From contig NZ_JAMOKG010000002.1 in NCBI RefSeq assembly GCF_023656565.1, forward strand, positions 874,030 through 938,029: 64,000 nt of DNA, given 5' to 3'. The stretch is from Flavobacterium tyrosinilyticum. GTDB lineage: Bacteria > Bacteroidota > Bacteroidia > Flavobacteriales > Flavobacteriaceae. Within the stretch, counting starts at the first letter, position 1. Each line of letters starts with the position of its first letter. The notes below the pieces were generated by a model, which saw nothing but the letters and a program-made list of their open reading frames with translations, made no database searches and had not been told where the DNA came from. The position numbers and the translations under genes are program-made. Of this stretch, positions 7,536-17,826 are shown in pieces.

Positions 7536-8816
7536 ATGAAACTTTGGGAAAAAGGAATACCAACAGATAAACAAATCGAACAATTCACAGTAGGAAATGA
7601 CCGTGAACTGGATTTGGTTTTAGCAAAATACGATGCTTTAGGTTCAATTGCTCACGCCAAAATGCTGGGACAGATTGGTTTATTAACGCAAGAAGAAACA
7701 ACTTCTTTAGTTGATGCCGTAAACGAAATCATTGCTGATATTGTAGTTGGAAATTTCGAAATCGAAGACAGTTTTGAAGACGTACATTCTAAAATTGAAT
7801 ATCTTCTAACCGTAAAACTAGGCGATGCAGGAAAGAAAATCCACACCGCGCGTTCTCGTAATGATCAGGTTTTAGTAGACGTTCATTTGTATTTAAAAGA
7901 CGAATTAAAAGCAATAAAAGAACAAGTAAAAACTTTGTTTGATTTATTGATGGAATCGGCAGAAAAACATCAAAATGTTTTATTGCCAGGATATACGCAT
8001 TTACAAATCGCGATGCCATCGTCATTCGGAATGTGGTTTTCTGCTTACGCGGAAAGTTTAATTGATGATATTACGATGTTGAACGCAGCTTCTAAAATTG
8101 TAGATCAGAATCCGTTGGGTTCTGCTGCAGGTTATGGAAGTTCATTTCCAATCAACAGAACATTTACAACAAAAGAATTAGGTTTTGAAACCTTAAAGTA
8201 CAATGCAGTTGCAGCACAAATGAGCCGTGGAAAAGCAGAAAAAACGGTTGCTTTTGCTATGACAAGCGTTGCAGGAACGTTGTCAAAATTTGCGATGGAC
8301 GTTTGTTTATATATGAGCCAAAACTTTGATTTTATTGGTCTTCCGGCACATCTTACAACGGGTTCTAGTATTATGCCTCATAAAAAGAATCCAGATGTTT
8401 TCGAATTGATCAGAGGAAAATGCAATAAGATTCAGGCACTTCCATACGAAATCACTTTAATTACCAATAATCTTCCAAGCGGTTATCACAGAGATTTGCA
8501 GCTTTTAAAAGAAGGTTTATTTCCAGCGATTCAAACTTTAAAATCTTGTTTGGATATTGCAATATTTTCAATAAAAGATATTACAGTAAAAGATCATATT
8601 TTAGAAGATATAAAATACGATTATTTGTTTACTGTAGATACTTTAAACGAAATGGTGGTGGAAGGAATGCCGTTTAGAGATGCTTATAAAGCTGTTGCAG
8701 AACAATTGGAATCAGGAACATACAAATCTCCAAAAGAAACTAAACATACACACGAAGGCAGTATTAATAATTTATGTCTTGATGCGATTAAAGATAAAAT
8801 GAAAGCTGCTTTTTAA
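7536..8816 (+). CDS. argH: Argininosuccinate lyase
   Basis: 426 residues, fumarase/aspartase superfamily, last step of arginine synthesis: argininosuccinate to arginine plus fumarate. Signature GSSIMPHKKNPD at about residues 275-286; HTARSRNDQV near 103 and GYTHLQIAMPSS near 151 are the other conserved blocks. The ATG at 7536 is chosen; a second ATG at 7529 is out of frame. It is the last gene of the operon and is followed by a clear terminator at 8846. ArgG is not in the window and is probably upstream of argC, as in related genomes (inference). Confidence 0.95.
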   Translation: MKLWEKGIPTDKQIEQFTVGNDRELDLVLAKYDALGSIAHAKMLGQIGLLTQEETTSLVDAVNEIIADIVVGNFEIEDSFEDVHSKIEYLLTVKLGDAGKKIHTARSRNDQVLVDVHLYLKDELKAIKEQVKTLFDLLMESAEKHQNVLLPGYTHLQIAMPSSFGMWFSAYAESLIDDITMLNAASKIVDQNPLGSAAGYGSSFPINRTFTTKELGFETLKYNAVAAQMSRGKAEKTVAFAMTSVAGTLSKFAMDVCLYMSQNFDFIGLPAHLTTGSSIMPHKKNPDVFELIRGKCNKIQALPYEITLITNNLPSGYHRDLQLLKEGLFPAIQTLKSCLDIAIFSIKDITVKDHILEDIKYDYLFTVDTLNEMVVEGMPFRDAYKAVAEQLESGTYKSPKETKHTHEGSINNLCLDAIKDKMKAAF

Positions 8817-8845
8817 GTGAGTGTGAAAAGTAAGATATAAAATGT

Positions 8846-8879
8846 AAAAAGGTCATTGATTTTTCAATGACCTTTTTTT
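8846..8879. terminator. Bidirectional terminator between argH and the pectate lyase gene
   Basis: Stem AAAAAGGTCATTGA / TCAATGACCTTTTTTT with a short T loop. A tracts and T tracts on both sides let it serve both convergent genes. Confidence 0.85.
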
Positions 8880-8890
8880 ATGGTGTAAAT

Positions 8891-10207
8891 TTAGTTTTTT
8901 ACCAGTTTAAAAGTTTTGCTTCGGTTTTCGATTTGAACTTTGCATACATAAATTCCTTTAGCAAGATTTCCAACATTCAATTCTAGTTTTTCATCAGGAG
9001 AAACATTTTTGGAATTTGAATATACTTTTGCGCCATTAGAAGAAAAAAGATCAACTTGTGCCAAACCATTATCTGAACTTGAAAAATCAATATTCAAAAG
9101 ACGATTGATAACTGACGGATAATATTTTAAATCTAGATTGTTTACATTATCATTTAGGCCCAAATTGTTGCAGCTCGTAGATAAAGCGCCTTGAGCAGTA
9201 ACTTGAAGCGTTGCTCCAGCTCCGCAAGAAGCGTTTGAAATAAATCCAGCAACATTTGCAATTGGCAAAACACTATAGGTGTAAGAAGGTTTTGATGCTG
9301 TAGTTCCTGAATTTGCTGGCGCATTCAGACAATCAGTAAAAGCAACTCCAATTGTTCCGCCATCTGTGCTCACATAGTTTTTAAAAGCTGTTCCAATTTT
9401 GGCAAAATCAGTACCTTCTACATAGCAAGTTGTGTTGTTGCTTCCACCGCCTAAACCAATTGCAAGTGAACCCGAAACGGATGTATTGTAGTAACAGTTT
9501 AAAATATGAAGTTCGGCATTTCTTGCTCTAGGCATTCTTTCTTTACAACCTTCAGCCCAATAACAGTTTTTAAAAGTGATGCTATAATGTCCGTCAGAGG
9601 GAGCATCAGTTTTAGAAGAACCAACTAAATCAGAAAAACGGTGATCATCTGCTCCGCCAGAGCCTCCAGCTTTCGGTGCTTTCAAATAAATAAATTTACA
9701 CCAAGAAACCGTTATATTATCAGCAGCGCCTTTATTATCAAAATTCCCGTCCATTCCGTCTTGAAATTCGCAATGATCTACCCAAAGATTAGTAGCTTCT
9801 GAGGTAAGATTGTCACGTCCGTCTACATCATACGCACCAGGTCCTTCAAAAATTAGATTTCTAATGATAATATTATTTGATCCCGGTTTTAAACTTAAAA
9901 TTCCAGAACCCGTAGCAGTTTGATCCAGATTGACTAATCTAGCACCAGGAAGACCAATAATGGTTTTGTCATTTACTAGGAGGCTGGTGTAGGAACAATT
10001 TATAGTTCCTGAAACTAAAATAACCTGTGGAGTAGTCAGCTTTAATTTTGCTGTTAAATCGGTTAAAGTAGTTACTGTTACAGGAGTTGCACTTCCTCCG
10101 CCAGTGGCAGAAGCTCCAAATCCTTCTGGCGCACTCATAAAATAGTTTTGTGCAAACAGAAAGGAGCAAGGCAGAAGTAAGGCCAATGCAATAAGTTTCG
10201 TTTTCAT
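8891..10207 (-). CDS. Secreted pectate lyase (PL1-like) with type IX sorting tail
   Basis: 438 residues. A signal peptide is seen (MKTKLIALALLLPCSFLFAQ). The core is a parallel beta-helix of the pectate lyase family 1 type, with ATNLWVDHCEFQD near residue 137 and the Asp/Asn-rich turn DNITVSWCKF near 163. The catalytic Arg is probably in KERMPRARNAE near 217. The last ~75 residues end in GIYVCKVQIENRSKTFKLVKN-like sequence, a type A T9SS C-terminal domain, so export to the surface or medium is expected. It is preceded by its own promoter. The function fits plant-polymer degradation, as do the GH2 and GH3 enzymes elsewhere in the window. The exact pectin substrate is not readable. Confidence 0.85.
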   Translation of the reverse strand: MKTKLIALALLLPCSFLFAQNYFMSAPEGFGASATGGGSATPVTVTTLTDLTAKLKLTTPQVILVSGTINCSYTSLLVNDKTIIGLPGARLVNLDQTATGSGILSLKPGSNNIIIRNLIFEGPGAYDVDGRDNLTSEATNLWVDHCEFQDGMDGNFDNKGAADNITVSWCKFIYLKAPKAGGSGGADDHRFSDLVGSSKTDAPSDGHYSITFKNCYWAEGCKERMPRARNAELHILNCYYNTSVSGSLAIGLGGGSNNTTCYVEGTDFAKIGTAFKNYVSTDGGTIGVAFTDCLNAPANSGTTASKPSYTYSVLPIANVAGFISNASCGAGATLQVTAQGALSTSCNNLGLNDNVNNLDLKYYPSVINRLLNIDFSSSDNGLAQVDLFSSNGAKVYSNSKNVSPDEKLELNVGNLAKGIYVCKVQIENRSKTFKLVKN

Positions 10208-10253
10208 TTAAGTGTGGTTTTTTGTGGTTTAATAGTCAATGTAATCGATTGCA

Positions 10254-10283
10254 CAAATGTAAAAGAATTAAAAGAATTTCAAA
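10254..10283 (-). promoter_or_regulatory. Bacteroidota promoter for the pectate lyase gene
   Basis: On the minus strand TACATTTG (10254-10261) is the -7 element and TTTG (10280-10283) the -33 element, spaced 18 nt. Predicted leader about 42 nt. Confidence 0.6.
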
Positions 10284-10433
10284 TTAATTTTTCAAATATT
10301 TATGTTTTAAAGTTTTGATTTATAGATTTATAAGTGTTGTTTTTACACTATTTAATTGTAATACGATCTGTAGAGATGTTTTAGAAAACAGGAAAGGTTT
10401 TAAAGTAAAAGGAGAAAATTCATGCTAAATACA

Positions 10434-10441
10434 TATATTTG
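10434..10441 (+). promoter_or_regulatory. -7 element for the DUF2157 gene pair
   Basis: TATATTTG, 24 nt before the ATG at 10465. No convincing -33 element. Confidence 0.5.
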
Positions 10442-10464
10442 ATGTACCAGTTTAAAACGTACCA

Positions 10465-11466
10465 ATGGAAAAATTCAAAGATCAGTCTGTTCTTCATCTT
10501 TTCGAGAAAGGTTTAATCACACAAAACCAGTTAGAAGAAGTGAAAACCTATCGAAGCCTAAATATCTTTTCGTTAAATGCAGAATTAAAGTTATTCCTTT
10601 ATTTATCAGTATTATTATTTACTTCAGGAATTGGAGTTTTGATTTATGAAAATATTGATACTATAGGACACATCGCTATTCTATCGTTGCTTTTAATTGT
10701 GATTGCAGTCTGCTTTTTTTATTGTTTCAAGCATTCTAAAGGTTTTCAGAAAACAGAAACAACTTTTGAGCATCCTGTTTTAGAATATCTGGTTTTGGCG
10801 GGCAATATCTTGACTTGTATTTTTATCGGATATCTTCAGTTTCAATATAAACCTTTTGGAGAACATTACGGATTAGCGACTTTGGTTCCCACTGTTGTAA
10901 GTTTCTTTTGTGCTTATTATTTTGATAATAGAAGTGTTTTAACGATTGCAATTACGGGTCTGGCGGCTTATGTGGGACTTTCGGTTACGCCACAAGATAT
11001 ATTTAATGACAGCAATAATTTGTATGCGAGCCAAAGTTTGAGCTATTCAGCAGTAATGTTGGGAGTTTTACTTATTTTATGGACGATCTACAGTAGTCGA
11101 ATTTCACTTAAAATTCATTTTAGTTTAGTTTTTCTCACTTTTGCATTGCATATTATAAGTATCGCCGCAATTAGTAATTTAACAGGTTATGGCACATTAA
11201 CATGGGTAATATTTGCTTTAGTTTTAGCTGGTTCTACCTATTATTTTTATAAAGTGAGCTACCAATATAAAGCAATGTCACTATATGTATTTATGATTGT
11301 TTATGCTTATATCGGTGGAAATATTGTTTTGTTCAGAATTTTTGAAAACGTTGATTTCTCTGATATTTGGGAATTGTTAGTTTTCTTACTGCCAGCTTAT
11401 TTTGTTGGTTCGATTGTAATGTTCATTAAATTGATTAAAAAATTTCATAAAGAGATAGCAGAATGA
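10465..11466 (+). CDS. DUF2157-like polytopic membrane protein
   Basis: 333 residues. A soluble N-terminal ~40 residues (LFEKGLITQNQLEEVKTYRS) precedes about ten hydrophobic segments from residue ~42 to ~322. The short helical N-terminus followed by many membrane spans resembles DUF2157 proteins of Bacteroidota; no function is established. It overlaps the next gene by 4 bp (ATGA), so the two are translationally coupled and probably form one complex. Inner membrane location. Confidence 0.7.
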   Translation: MEKFKDQSVLHLFEKGLITQNQLEEVKTYRSLNIFSLNAELKLFLYLSVLLFTSGIGVLIYENIDTIGHIAILSLLLIVIAVCFFYCFKHSKGFQKTETTFEHPVLEYLVLAGNILTCIFIGYLQFQYKPFGEHYGLATLVPTVVSFFCAYYFDNRSVLTIAITGLAAYVGLSVTPQDIFNDSNNLYASQSLSYSAVMLGVLLILWTIYSSRISLKIHFSLVFLTFALHIISIAAISNLTGYGTLTWVIFALVLAGSTYYFYKVSYQYKAMSLYVFMIVYAYIGGNIVLFRIFENVDFSDIWELLVFLLPAYFVGSIVMFIKLIKKFHKEIAE

Positions 11467-12626
11467 TAGTATATAGCAAACAATTATTAGATAATGAAAT
11501 TTTGGTTGATGAAGCAGATTCTTTGTACAAAGGAGGTTTTATTAGTAAAGAACAGAAGAAATTTATAGAAAAAGAACTGCCCGTTTTAAAAGGTCAGAGT
11601 AATATTCTGGTTAGAATAGGCTTCTTTTTGCTTGGTTGCTTGTTGTATGGTTCAATTTGTGGAGCAATTTCTTTATTTGGATTAAGCGCAGAAAATGTAT
11701 TTTTTCAAATCTGCTGCTATATTTTTACTATAGTTGGATTTGCAGGAGTAGAATTGCTTGCAAATCAAAATTATCATAATCATGGCTTAGATGATGCTTT
11801 TATATTAAATGCTCTTTTATGTTTGGGCGCAGCAGTAGCAATAACAACTGAAGGTCATGAAATAGTAATTGCTTTTTTTGTAGCAGTTGGAGCGCTTTTT
11901 ATGTTTTTGAGATATCTGCATGTATTATCAATGCTTGTATTTTGCATTTCGGCAACCGCCTTTTTGTTTTTCGGAATGTTTAAATTTGGAGATATTGGAA
12001 AAGCTATTTTGCCATTTGGAGCAATGATTTTTGCAGGATTGTTTTATTTTTTGACAAAAAAGAGGATGAATCATCTCAGCAAAAGTTATTATTACAACGG
12101 ATTATTATTGGCAAATAGTTTTTGCTTGGTTTTGTTTTATCTTTCTTGTAATTATTTGGTTGTAAGAGAACTTTCTGCTGAACTTTTAGGAACAGAAGTA
12201 AAACCTAGAACAGATATTCCGTTTGCATTTTTCTTTTATGGGTTTACTTTTATTGTGCCGATTGTTTATTTGGTGCAAGCTTTAAAAACAAAAGGCCGAA
12301 TAATGCTTTGGTTGAGCTTTTTGGCAATTGCATTTTCAATTTATACCATTCGATTTTACCATTCGGTTTTACCAATCGAAGTAGCACTTACGCTTGGCGG
12401 TGTAGTTTTATTTGCAATAGCATATTTTTCAATTAGAAAATTAAAAGAAAAAGAAAGCGGTCTGACTTTTAAACCAGATAGAATAAACCATTCAGATAGT
12501 TTATTAAATGCAGAAGCTTTAGTTGTAGCTTCAACTTTCGGAATGAAACCAGAAGTTAAGACAGCTTCTCCAATGGAATTTGGAGGAGGAGGTTTCAGCG
12601 GTGGAGGGTCAGACGGAAGTTTTTAA
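11463..12626 (+). CDS. Polytopic membrane protein with glycine-rich tail, partner of the DUF2157 protein
   Basis: 387 residues. The N-terminus has the same organisation as its upstream neighbour: EADSLYKGGFISKEQKKFIEKEL, then about nine or ten membrane spans. The protein ends in FGGGGFSGGGSDGSF, a Gly/Ser-rich tail like those on TPM-domain and other membrane proteins. Start ATG at 11463 overlaps the previous stop. I do not recognise a function. The similar architecture suggests the pair arose by duplication (inference). Confidence 0.7.
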   Translation: MIVYSKQLLDNEILVDEADSLYKGGFISKEQKKFIEKELPVLKGQSNILVRIGFFLLGCLLYGSICGAISLFGLSAENVFFQICCYIFTIVGFAGVELLANQNYHNHGLDDAFILNALLCLGAAVAITTEGHEIVIAFFVAVGALFMFLRYLHVLSMLVFCISATAFLFFGMFKFGDIGKAILPFGAMIFAGLFYFLTKKRMNHLSKSYYYNGLLLANSFCLVLFYLSCNYLVVRELSAELLGTEVKPRTDIPFAFFFYGFTFIVPIVYLVQALKTKGRIMLWLSFLAIAFSIYTIRFYHSVLPIEVALTLGGVVLFAIAYFSIRKLKEKESGLTFKPDRINHSDSLLNAEALVVASTFGMKPEVKTASPMEFGGGGFSGGGSDGSF

Positions 12627-12703
12627 GTTTAATTATGAATTATGAGTTATATTATGAGTTGAGCGCTAATTTGAATTAAAATTTAGAGTTGACGTAAAAA
12701 AAT

Positions 12704-12740
12704 AAAGCCTGAAATTATACAAATAATTTCAGGCTTTTAA
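12704..12740. terminator. Bidirectional terminator between the membrane pair and ytxJ
   Basis: Stem AAAGCCTGAAATTA (12704-12717) with TAATTTCAGGCTTT (12724-12737), followed by T tracts on both strands. Confidence 0.8.
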
Positions 12741-12770
12741 TTTTTTTAGTTTAAGTAATTAACTCATAAC

Positions 12771-13160
12771 TTAGATCTTACTTTTCAATGCTTCTGCATC
12801 AATATCACTGTGCGAAACATCGTAAACTGCTTTTCCGTTTTTGATTAATATCAATTGAGGAGATTCATGATAAACTCCAAATTTACTTGCAATTTCATTT
12901 GAAATGTCTCTGTGTGCTATTAAGTCTAAAAAATAAGCGTCAACAACACCTTCAAGATCATATTCTCTTTCAAATTGTTTTAAAGCCATTCGGCTGATGC
13001 TGCATCTTGTGCTATGCTTAAAAATGACAACTGGTTTTTCATTTGAGATCGCTTCGATTTCCATTAATTGAAGCATATCTGTTAATTCTGTCCAATTTAC
13101 TTTACTTTTTGCTGCTTCTGAGTTCTCTGAACTTCCGAAGATTGAATTAAAAAAACTCAT
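12771..13160 (-). CDS. ytxJ: Bacillithiol-system redox protein YtxJ
   Basis: 129 residues, thioredoxin-like fold (DUF2847/YtxJ). The active site is a monothiol CxxS: KHSTRCSISRMAL with Cys53 and Ser56. The cis-proline region ESPQLILIKNGKAVYDVSHSDI is intact near 100-120. YtxJ is linked to bacillithiol in Firmicutes and is found in Bacteroidota that make bacillithiol; it is probably a bacilliredoxin removing bacillithiol from proteins (known of the family by co-occurrence, not shown here). Cytosolic. It stands alone, convergent with the membrane pair and divergent from clpB. Confidence 0.85.
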   Translation of the reverse strand: MSFFNSIFGSSENSEAAKSKVNWTELTDMLQLMEIEAISNEKPVVIFKHSTRCSISRMALKQFEREYDLEGVVDAYFLDLIAHRDISNEIASKFGVYHESPQLILIKNGKAVYDVSHSDIDAEALKSKI

Positions 13161-13363
13161 AGTTGGCTTGTTTTATGACTTTTTGACGTGTTAAAAGCGT
13201 TAAAAACTAATTTAAACTGTCTTTTTGTCTGTTTTTTTTACTGTGGAATATAATTTGTCTATTCGAATACAAAGTTAAATTATTTGATCGAACTATTTGC
13301 CTCAATAAATCGTAACTTTAATCCTATATATTTTAAACAGTTAAATCAATCAAATCAAAAGAT

Positions 13364-15961
13364 ATGAATATAAATAAATTTACAATCAAATCGCAGGAAG
13401 CCATTCAGTTGTCGCAACAATTAGCGCAACGAAATGGTCAGCAACAAATTGAAAATGAACACATTTTTAAAGCTATTTTTGAAGTTGACGAAAACGTAGC
13501 GCCATTTATTTTGAAAAAATTGAATGTAAATGTGCCGTTGTTTTTACAAATTTTAGATAGCACAATTCAGAGTTTTCCAAAAGTTTCTGGAGGAGATGTT
13601 ATGCTTTCTAGAGACGCAAACAAAGCTTTGAATGAAGCAGAAATCATTGCACAAAAAATGAACGACGAATATGTTTCGATCGAGCATCTAATTTTAGCCA
13701 TTTTTGACTCAAAAAGCAAAGTCTCTCAGATTTTAAAAGATCAGGGAGTTACAGGAAAAGGTTTGAAAGCTGCTATTGAGGAACTAAGAAAAGGCGAAAG
13801 AGTAACTTCGGCTTCGGCAGAAGAAACCTATAATTCGCTAAATAAATTCGCTAAAAACTTAAACGAATTAGCCCGTACAGGAAAATTAGATCCAGTTATT
13901 GGACGTGATGAAGAAATTCGTCGTGTATTGCAGATTCTAACTCGTAGAACCAAAAATAACCCAATGCTTATTGGTGAACCTGGAGTTGGTAAAACTGCTA
14001 TTGCAGAAGGTTTAGCGCATAGAATTGTGGACGGGGACGTTCCAGAAAACTTAAAAGATAAAATCGTTTTCTCTCTTGATATGGGAGCTTTGATTGCCGG
14101 AGCGAAGTATAAAGGAGAATTTGAAGAACGTTTAAAATCGGTTGTGAAAGAAGTTACAGCTGCAGACGGAGATATTGTTTTGTTTATTGATGAAATTCAT
14201 ACGCTTGTAGGAGCAGGTGGAGGTGAGGGCGCAATGGATGCAGCGAACATCTTGAAACCAGCTTTGGCTCGTGGAGAATTGAGAGCAATTGGTGCTACGA
14301 CTTTGGATGAATATCAAAAATATTTCGAAAAGGATAAAGCACTTGAAAGACGTTTCCAAAAAGTTCTTATTGATGAACCAGATACAGAAAGTGCGGTTTC
14401 GATTCTTCGTGGAATTAAAGAAAAATATGAAACGCATCATAAAGTTCAAATTAAAGATGAGGCAATTATTGCAGCAGTTGAACTTTCACAACGTTACATT
14501 ACCAATCGTTTCTTACCAGATAAAGCGATTGACTTAATGGACGAAGCGGCTTCTAAATTGCGTATGGAGATCAATTCAAAACCTGAAGAATTGGATGTTT
14601 TGGATCGTAAAATCATGCAGTTAGAAATTGAGATTGAAGCTATTAAACGTGAAAAAGAAGAAAGCAAGCTGAAAATTTTGGGTATGGAATTGGCCAACCT
14701 GAAAGAAGAACGAAACGAAATCTATGCGAAATGGAAACAGGAAAAAGATATCGTTGACGGAATTCAGGCTGTAAAACATGAAATAGAAGACTTTAAATAC
14801 GAAGCAGAACGTGCAGAACGTGATGGTGATTACGGAAAAGTAGCTGAGATACGTTACGGAAAAATAAAAGAAGCGCAGGAACGTCAGGAAACTTTGCAAA
14901 AACAATTGCAGGAATTTCAAGCTGGAAATTCTTTAATTAAAGAAGAAGTTACCAGAGAAGACATTGCAGAAGTTGTAGCAAAATGGACTGGAATTCCAGT
15001 AACCAAAATGCTTCAGACAGAAAGAGAAAAACTATTGCATTTAGAAGACGAATTGCACAAACGTGTAGTAGGGCAGGAAGAAGCGATAGAAGCTGTGAGT
15101 GATGCTGTTCGTCGAAGCCGTGCCGGTTTACAGGATATGAAGAAGCCTGTTGGATCATTCTTATTCTTAGGAACAACTGGAGTTGGTAAAACCGAATTGG
15201 CAAAAGCTTTAGCAGAATATCTTTTTGATGATGAAAATGCGATGACTCGTATCGATATGAGCGAATACCAAGAACGTCACAGCGTGAGTCGTTTAGTTGG
15301 TGCGCCTCCAGGATATGTAGGGTATGATGAAGGAGGTCAGTTGACAGAAGCTGTTCGTAGAAAACCATATTCTGTAGTGCTGTTAGATGAGATCGAAAAA
15401 GCACATCCAGATACGTTTAATATCTTATTACAGGTTTTAGACGAAGGTCGATTGACGGATAACAAAGGACGTTTGGCTGATTTTAGAAATACAATTATTA
15501 TTATGACCTCAAATATGGGAAGTAATATTATTCAGGAGAAATTTGAAAATCTAAAAGGTGGAGTAGAAGCAGCAACAGAAGCTGCGAAAAACGAAGTTTT
15601 AGGATTATTGAAGCAAACTGTCCGTCCTGAGTTTATCAACCGTATTGACGAAATTGTAATGTTTACGCCACTTACGGTAGAGAATATTTCAAGAATTGTA
15701 GGGCTGCAGTTAAAAAGCGTTACAAAAATGCTGGCATTGCAAGGTATTACAATGGATGCAACACCAGAAGCAATTGCTTATTTGGCAGATAAAGGTTACG
15801 ATCCTCATTTTGGAGCAAGACCTGTAAAACGTGTCGTTCAGCGAGAAGTTTTAAATCAACTGTCAAAAGAAATTCTGGCAGGAAACATAACAACAGACAG
15901 CATCATTTTGTTAGATGCTTTCGATGGCCAATTGGTTTTTAGAAACCAGACCGCTAATTAA
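13364..15961 (+). CDS. clpB: ATP-dependent chaperone ClpB
   Basis: 865 residues, full family length. N domain (1-145, double Clp repeat), first AAA+ module with Walker [10 protein letters not shown] near residue 205 and Walker [13 protein letters not shown], the long charged middle coiled coil at about 400-540, second AAA+ module with [14 protein letters not shown] near 603 and [11 protein letters not shown]. The middle domain separates ClpB from ClpA/ClpC. It is a hexameric disaggregase acting with DnaK on heat-damaged proteins. Single gene with a strong terminator downstream. I see no HrcA-type CIRCE element in the 200 bp before it. Confidence 0.96.
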   Translation: MNINKFTIKSQEAIQLSQQLAQRNGQQQIENEHIFKAIFEVDENVAPFILKKLNVNVPLFLQILDSTIQSFPKVSGGDVMLSRDANKALNEAEIIAQKMNDEYVSIEHLILAIFDSKSKVSQILKDQGVTGKGLKAAIEELRKGERVTSASAEETYNSLNKFAKNLNELARTGKLDPVIGRDEEIRRVLQILTRRTKNNPMLIGEPGVGKTAIAEGLAHRIVDGDVPENLKDKIVFSLDMGALIAGAKYKGEFEERLKSVVKEVTAADGDIVLFIDEIHTLVGAGGGEGAMDAANILKPALARGELRAIGATTLDEYQKYFEKDKALERRFQKVLIDEPDTESAVSILRGIKEKYETHHKVQIKDEAIIAAVELSQRYITNRFLPDKAIDLMDEAASKLRMEINSKPEELDVLDRKIMQLEIEIEAIKREKEESKLKILGMELANLKEERNEIYAKWKQEKDIVDGIQAVKHEIEDFKYEAERAERDGDYGKVAEIRYGKIKEAQERQETLQKQLQEFQAGNSLIKEEVTREDIAEVVAKWTGIPVTKMLQTEREKLLHLEDELHKRVVGQEEAIEAVSDAVRRSRAGLQDMKKPVGSFLFLGTTGVGKTELAKALAEYLFDDENAMTRIDMSEYQERHSVSRLVGAPPGYVGYDEGGQLTEAVRRKPYSVVLLDEIEKAHPDTFNILLQVLDEGRLTDNKGRLADFRNTIIIMTSNMGSNIIQEKFENLKGGVEAATEAAKNEVLGLLKQTVRPEFINRIDEIVMFTPLTVENISRIVGLQLKSVTKMLALQGITMDATPEAIAYLADKGYDPHFGARPVKRVVQREVLNQLSKEILAGNITTDSIILLDAFDGQLVFRNQTAN

Positions 15962-15980
15962 TTTTTTTAATGTTAATCTT

Positions 15981-16014
15981 AAAAAAGCATCAGTTTTTAA
16001 CTGGTGCTTTTTTT
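15981..16014 (+). terminator. Rho-independent terminator after clpB
   Basis: AAAAAAGCATCAGT / ACTGGTGCTTTTTTT. The same GCATCAG stem occurs after the LRR-like gene at 17684 and, reduced, at 18964. Confidence 0.85.
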
Positions 16015-16071
16015 GTTAATATTTAATTGGTTTTAATCCTTTTAGGCTTTTATTCTATGTAAGAAATAGTA

Positions 16072-16079
16072 TATATTTG
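16072..16079 (+). promoter_or_regulatory. -7 element for the secreted-protein gene pair
   Basis: TATATTTG, 25 nt before the ATG at 16104. Confidence 0.5.
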
Positions 16080-16103
16080 ATTCGCAACTATTAAATCAAA
16101 TAT

Positions 16104-16595
16104 ATGAAAAGAAACCAAAGGGCAATTCTAATTTTATTTCTTGCCAGTATTTCATTTGTAACTAATTCGTACGCACAAGAAAGCATTGTTGTTACTGGAG
16201 GCAAAGGCACTGGCTCTGGCGGAGCAGCAAGTTATTCGGTTGGGCAAATTGCAGATATACAATTGAAAGGAAGCGGAGGTTCTGCACAACAAGGCATTCA
16301 GCAACCTTACGAAATAGCTACTCTAAGTAATGACAAATTCGATGAAATTAGTTTAGTCATGACAGCCTTTCCGAATCCTGTTATTGATGAACTAAATCTT
16401 ATAGTTGTAAACAATAAATTTGAAGACTTGTCTTATAATTTATTTGATATTAACGGGCGAATACTATCAAAAGCTTCTAATATAACTTCTTCAGAAACGA
16501 AAGTACCTATGCATGGATTGGCGCAAGGAGTTTATTTTCTTTCAGTAAATAACAATTCGAAAGCAATCAAAACTTTTAAAATCATTAAAAAATAA
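16104..16595 (+). CDS. Small secreted protein with T9SS type A sorting domain
   Basis: 163 residues. Signal peptide (cut after SYAQ, about residue 24), then a short glycine-rich segment (GGKGTGSGGAASYSVGQIADI) ending in QQGIQQPYEI. From about residue 85 the protein is a complete type A sorting domain: SLVMTAFPNPVIDELNL, IFDINGR-like LFDINGRIL, GVYFLSVNNN and a final KTFKIIKK. The passenger is thus only about 55 residues. Such short passengers with the QGxQQPYEI lead-in are common in flavobacteria, often beside larger secreted proteins as here. Function unknown; probably surface-attached. Confidence 0.8.
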   Translation: MKRNQRAILILFLASISFVTNSYAQESIVVTGGKGTGSGGAASYSVGQIADIQLKGSGGSAQQGIQQPYEIATLSNDKFDEISLVMTAFPNPVIDELNLIVVNNKFEDLSYNLFDINGRILSKASNITSSETKVPMHGLAQGVYFLSVNNNSKAIKTFKIIKK

Positions 16596-16618
16596 AATTT
16601 TAAACAGCAGAAAAATAT

Positions 16619-17659
16619 ATGAGAAAAATTACTCTAGCGTTTTTATTATTAAGTTCTTTTACCATTTTATTTGCGCAAGCACCACAGAAAATGAATTATC
16701 AATCTGTGATTCGTAAAACAGATGGAACATTGCTCTCCAATACCTTAATTGGGATCAGAACAAGTGTTTTATTCGGCTCTGAAACAGGAACAGCATCTTA
16801 TGTCGAAACTCAAACTACCACAACAAATCCTAACGGATTAGCAACAATAGTAATTGGTGGAGGAACACCAGTTACAGGAACTTTTGCAGGAATAAATTGG
16901 GGTGCAGGCACTCATTTTATTAAAACAGAAATTGATCCAGAGGGAGGAACCAATTATACAATTAGCGGAACAAGTCAGCTTTTAAGTGTGCCTTATGCTT
17001 TGTACGCGGGAAGTAGTCAAAGTCAAGGAAAAACGAGCATTATAATAACAGGAGATATTACAGATGCACAGGCAGCGGCACAAATAACCGCCGAATTTGG
17101 CCCTTATACAGAAAATATCTACATTACCAGTACAACAAATCTTACAACTATAGACTTAAGTGCAATAAAAAAGCTGGTAAACTTAAAGATTCAAAATAAT
17201 TTAAAATTAGTAAACTTTAATTTAAGTAATCTTATTGAAGTATATAATGATTTAGATGTTGGGAACAATGAAGTATTAGCTTCTGTTGCATTTCCTGCGT
17301 TGAAAATATTGCATTCATACGACACTGGAATTTTAAATAATCCATCTTTAACATCGATTTCATTTCCTATTTTGACATCAAGCAAAGGGCTTTATTTTCA
17401 AAATAATTCAATTCTTACTTCCATTGACTTGCCATTGTTAACAAAGATTACAGATGAAAATTTATCACTTAATTTTAATAAAAACGCGCTTTCTAGTTCA
17501 CAAGTTAATTTAATTTTACAGCGACTTCTTAACTTTTCTCCTAATGCAAAAAGCTATGTTCAGTTGCAAGGTCAAAATCCTCCAGCTCCTCCTACAGGGC
17601 AAGGAATTCTTGATAAAGCAACTTTGATAAACAGAGGTTACAATGTTTCTACCGATTAA
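16619..17659 (+). CDS. Secreted protein with conserved N-terminal module and LRR/receptor-L-like repeats
   Basis: 346 residues. Signal peptide (MRKITLAFLLLSSFTILFAQ). The first ~125 mature residues, starting APQKMNYQSVIRKTDG and ending SVPYALYAG, are a module seen at the N-terminus of many Bacteroidota surface proteins. From ~170 to ~300 irregular leucine-rich units of the form N-x-x-L-x-x-I-x-x-P-x-L occur (NNPSLTSISFPILTS, NNSILTSIDLPLLTK), like BspA or receptor-L domains. No T9SS tail is visible; the C-terminus ends ATLINRGYNVSTD. It lies 23 bp after the T9SS protein and probably shares its transcript. Likely cell-surface binding (inference). Confidence 0.7.
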   Translation: MRKITLAFLLLSSFTILFAQAPQKMNYQSVIRKTDGTLLSNTLIGIRTSVLFGSETGTASYVETQTTTTNPNGLATIVIGGGTPVTGTFAGINWGAGTHFIKTEIDPEGGTNYTISGTSQLLSVPYALYAGSSQSQGKTSIIITGDITDAQAAAQITAEFGPYTENIYITSTTNLTTIDLSAIKKLVNLKIQNNLKLVNFNLSNLIEVYNDLDVGNNEVLASVAFPALKILHSYDTGILNNPSLTSISFPILTSSKGLYFQNNSILTSIDLPLLTKITDENLSLNFNKNALSSSQVNLILQRLLNFSPNAKSYVQLQGQNPPAPPTGQGILDKATLINRGYNVSTD

Positions 17660-17683
17660 TTTTAAAAAAAAAGTAATCGTAAT

Positions 17684-17716
17684 AAAGCATCAGTTTTTTA
17701 GCTGATGCTTTTTTTT
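17684..17716 (+). terminator. Rho-independent terminator after the LRR-like gene
   Basis: AAAGCATCAG / CTGATGCTTTTTTTT with a T/TA loop. Near-identical stem to the clpB terminator. Confidence 0.85.
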
Positions 17717-17826
17717 GCCCGAAATTTTGAAACTTTTCATCTAATTCATATAACAAGATATTCTCAAAAAAGAATGAATTTTAAATAAATAAAAATCAGC
17801 AAATTATTAATTAAAATTTAAAGATC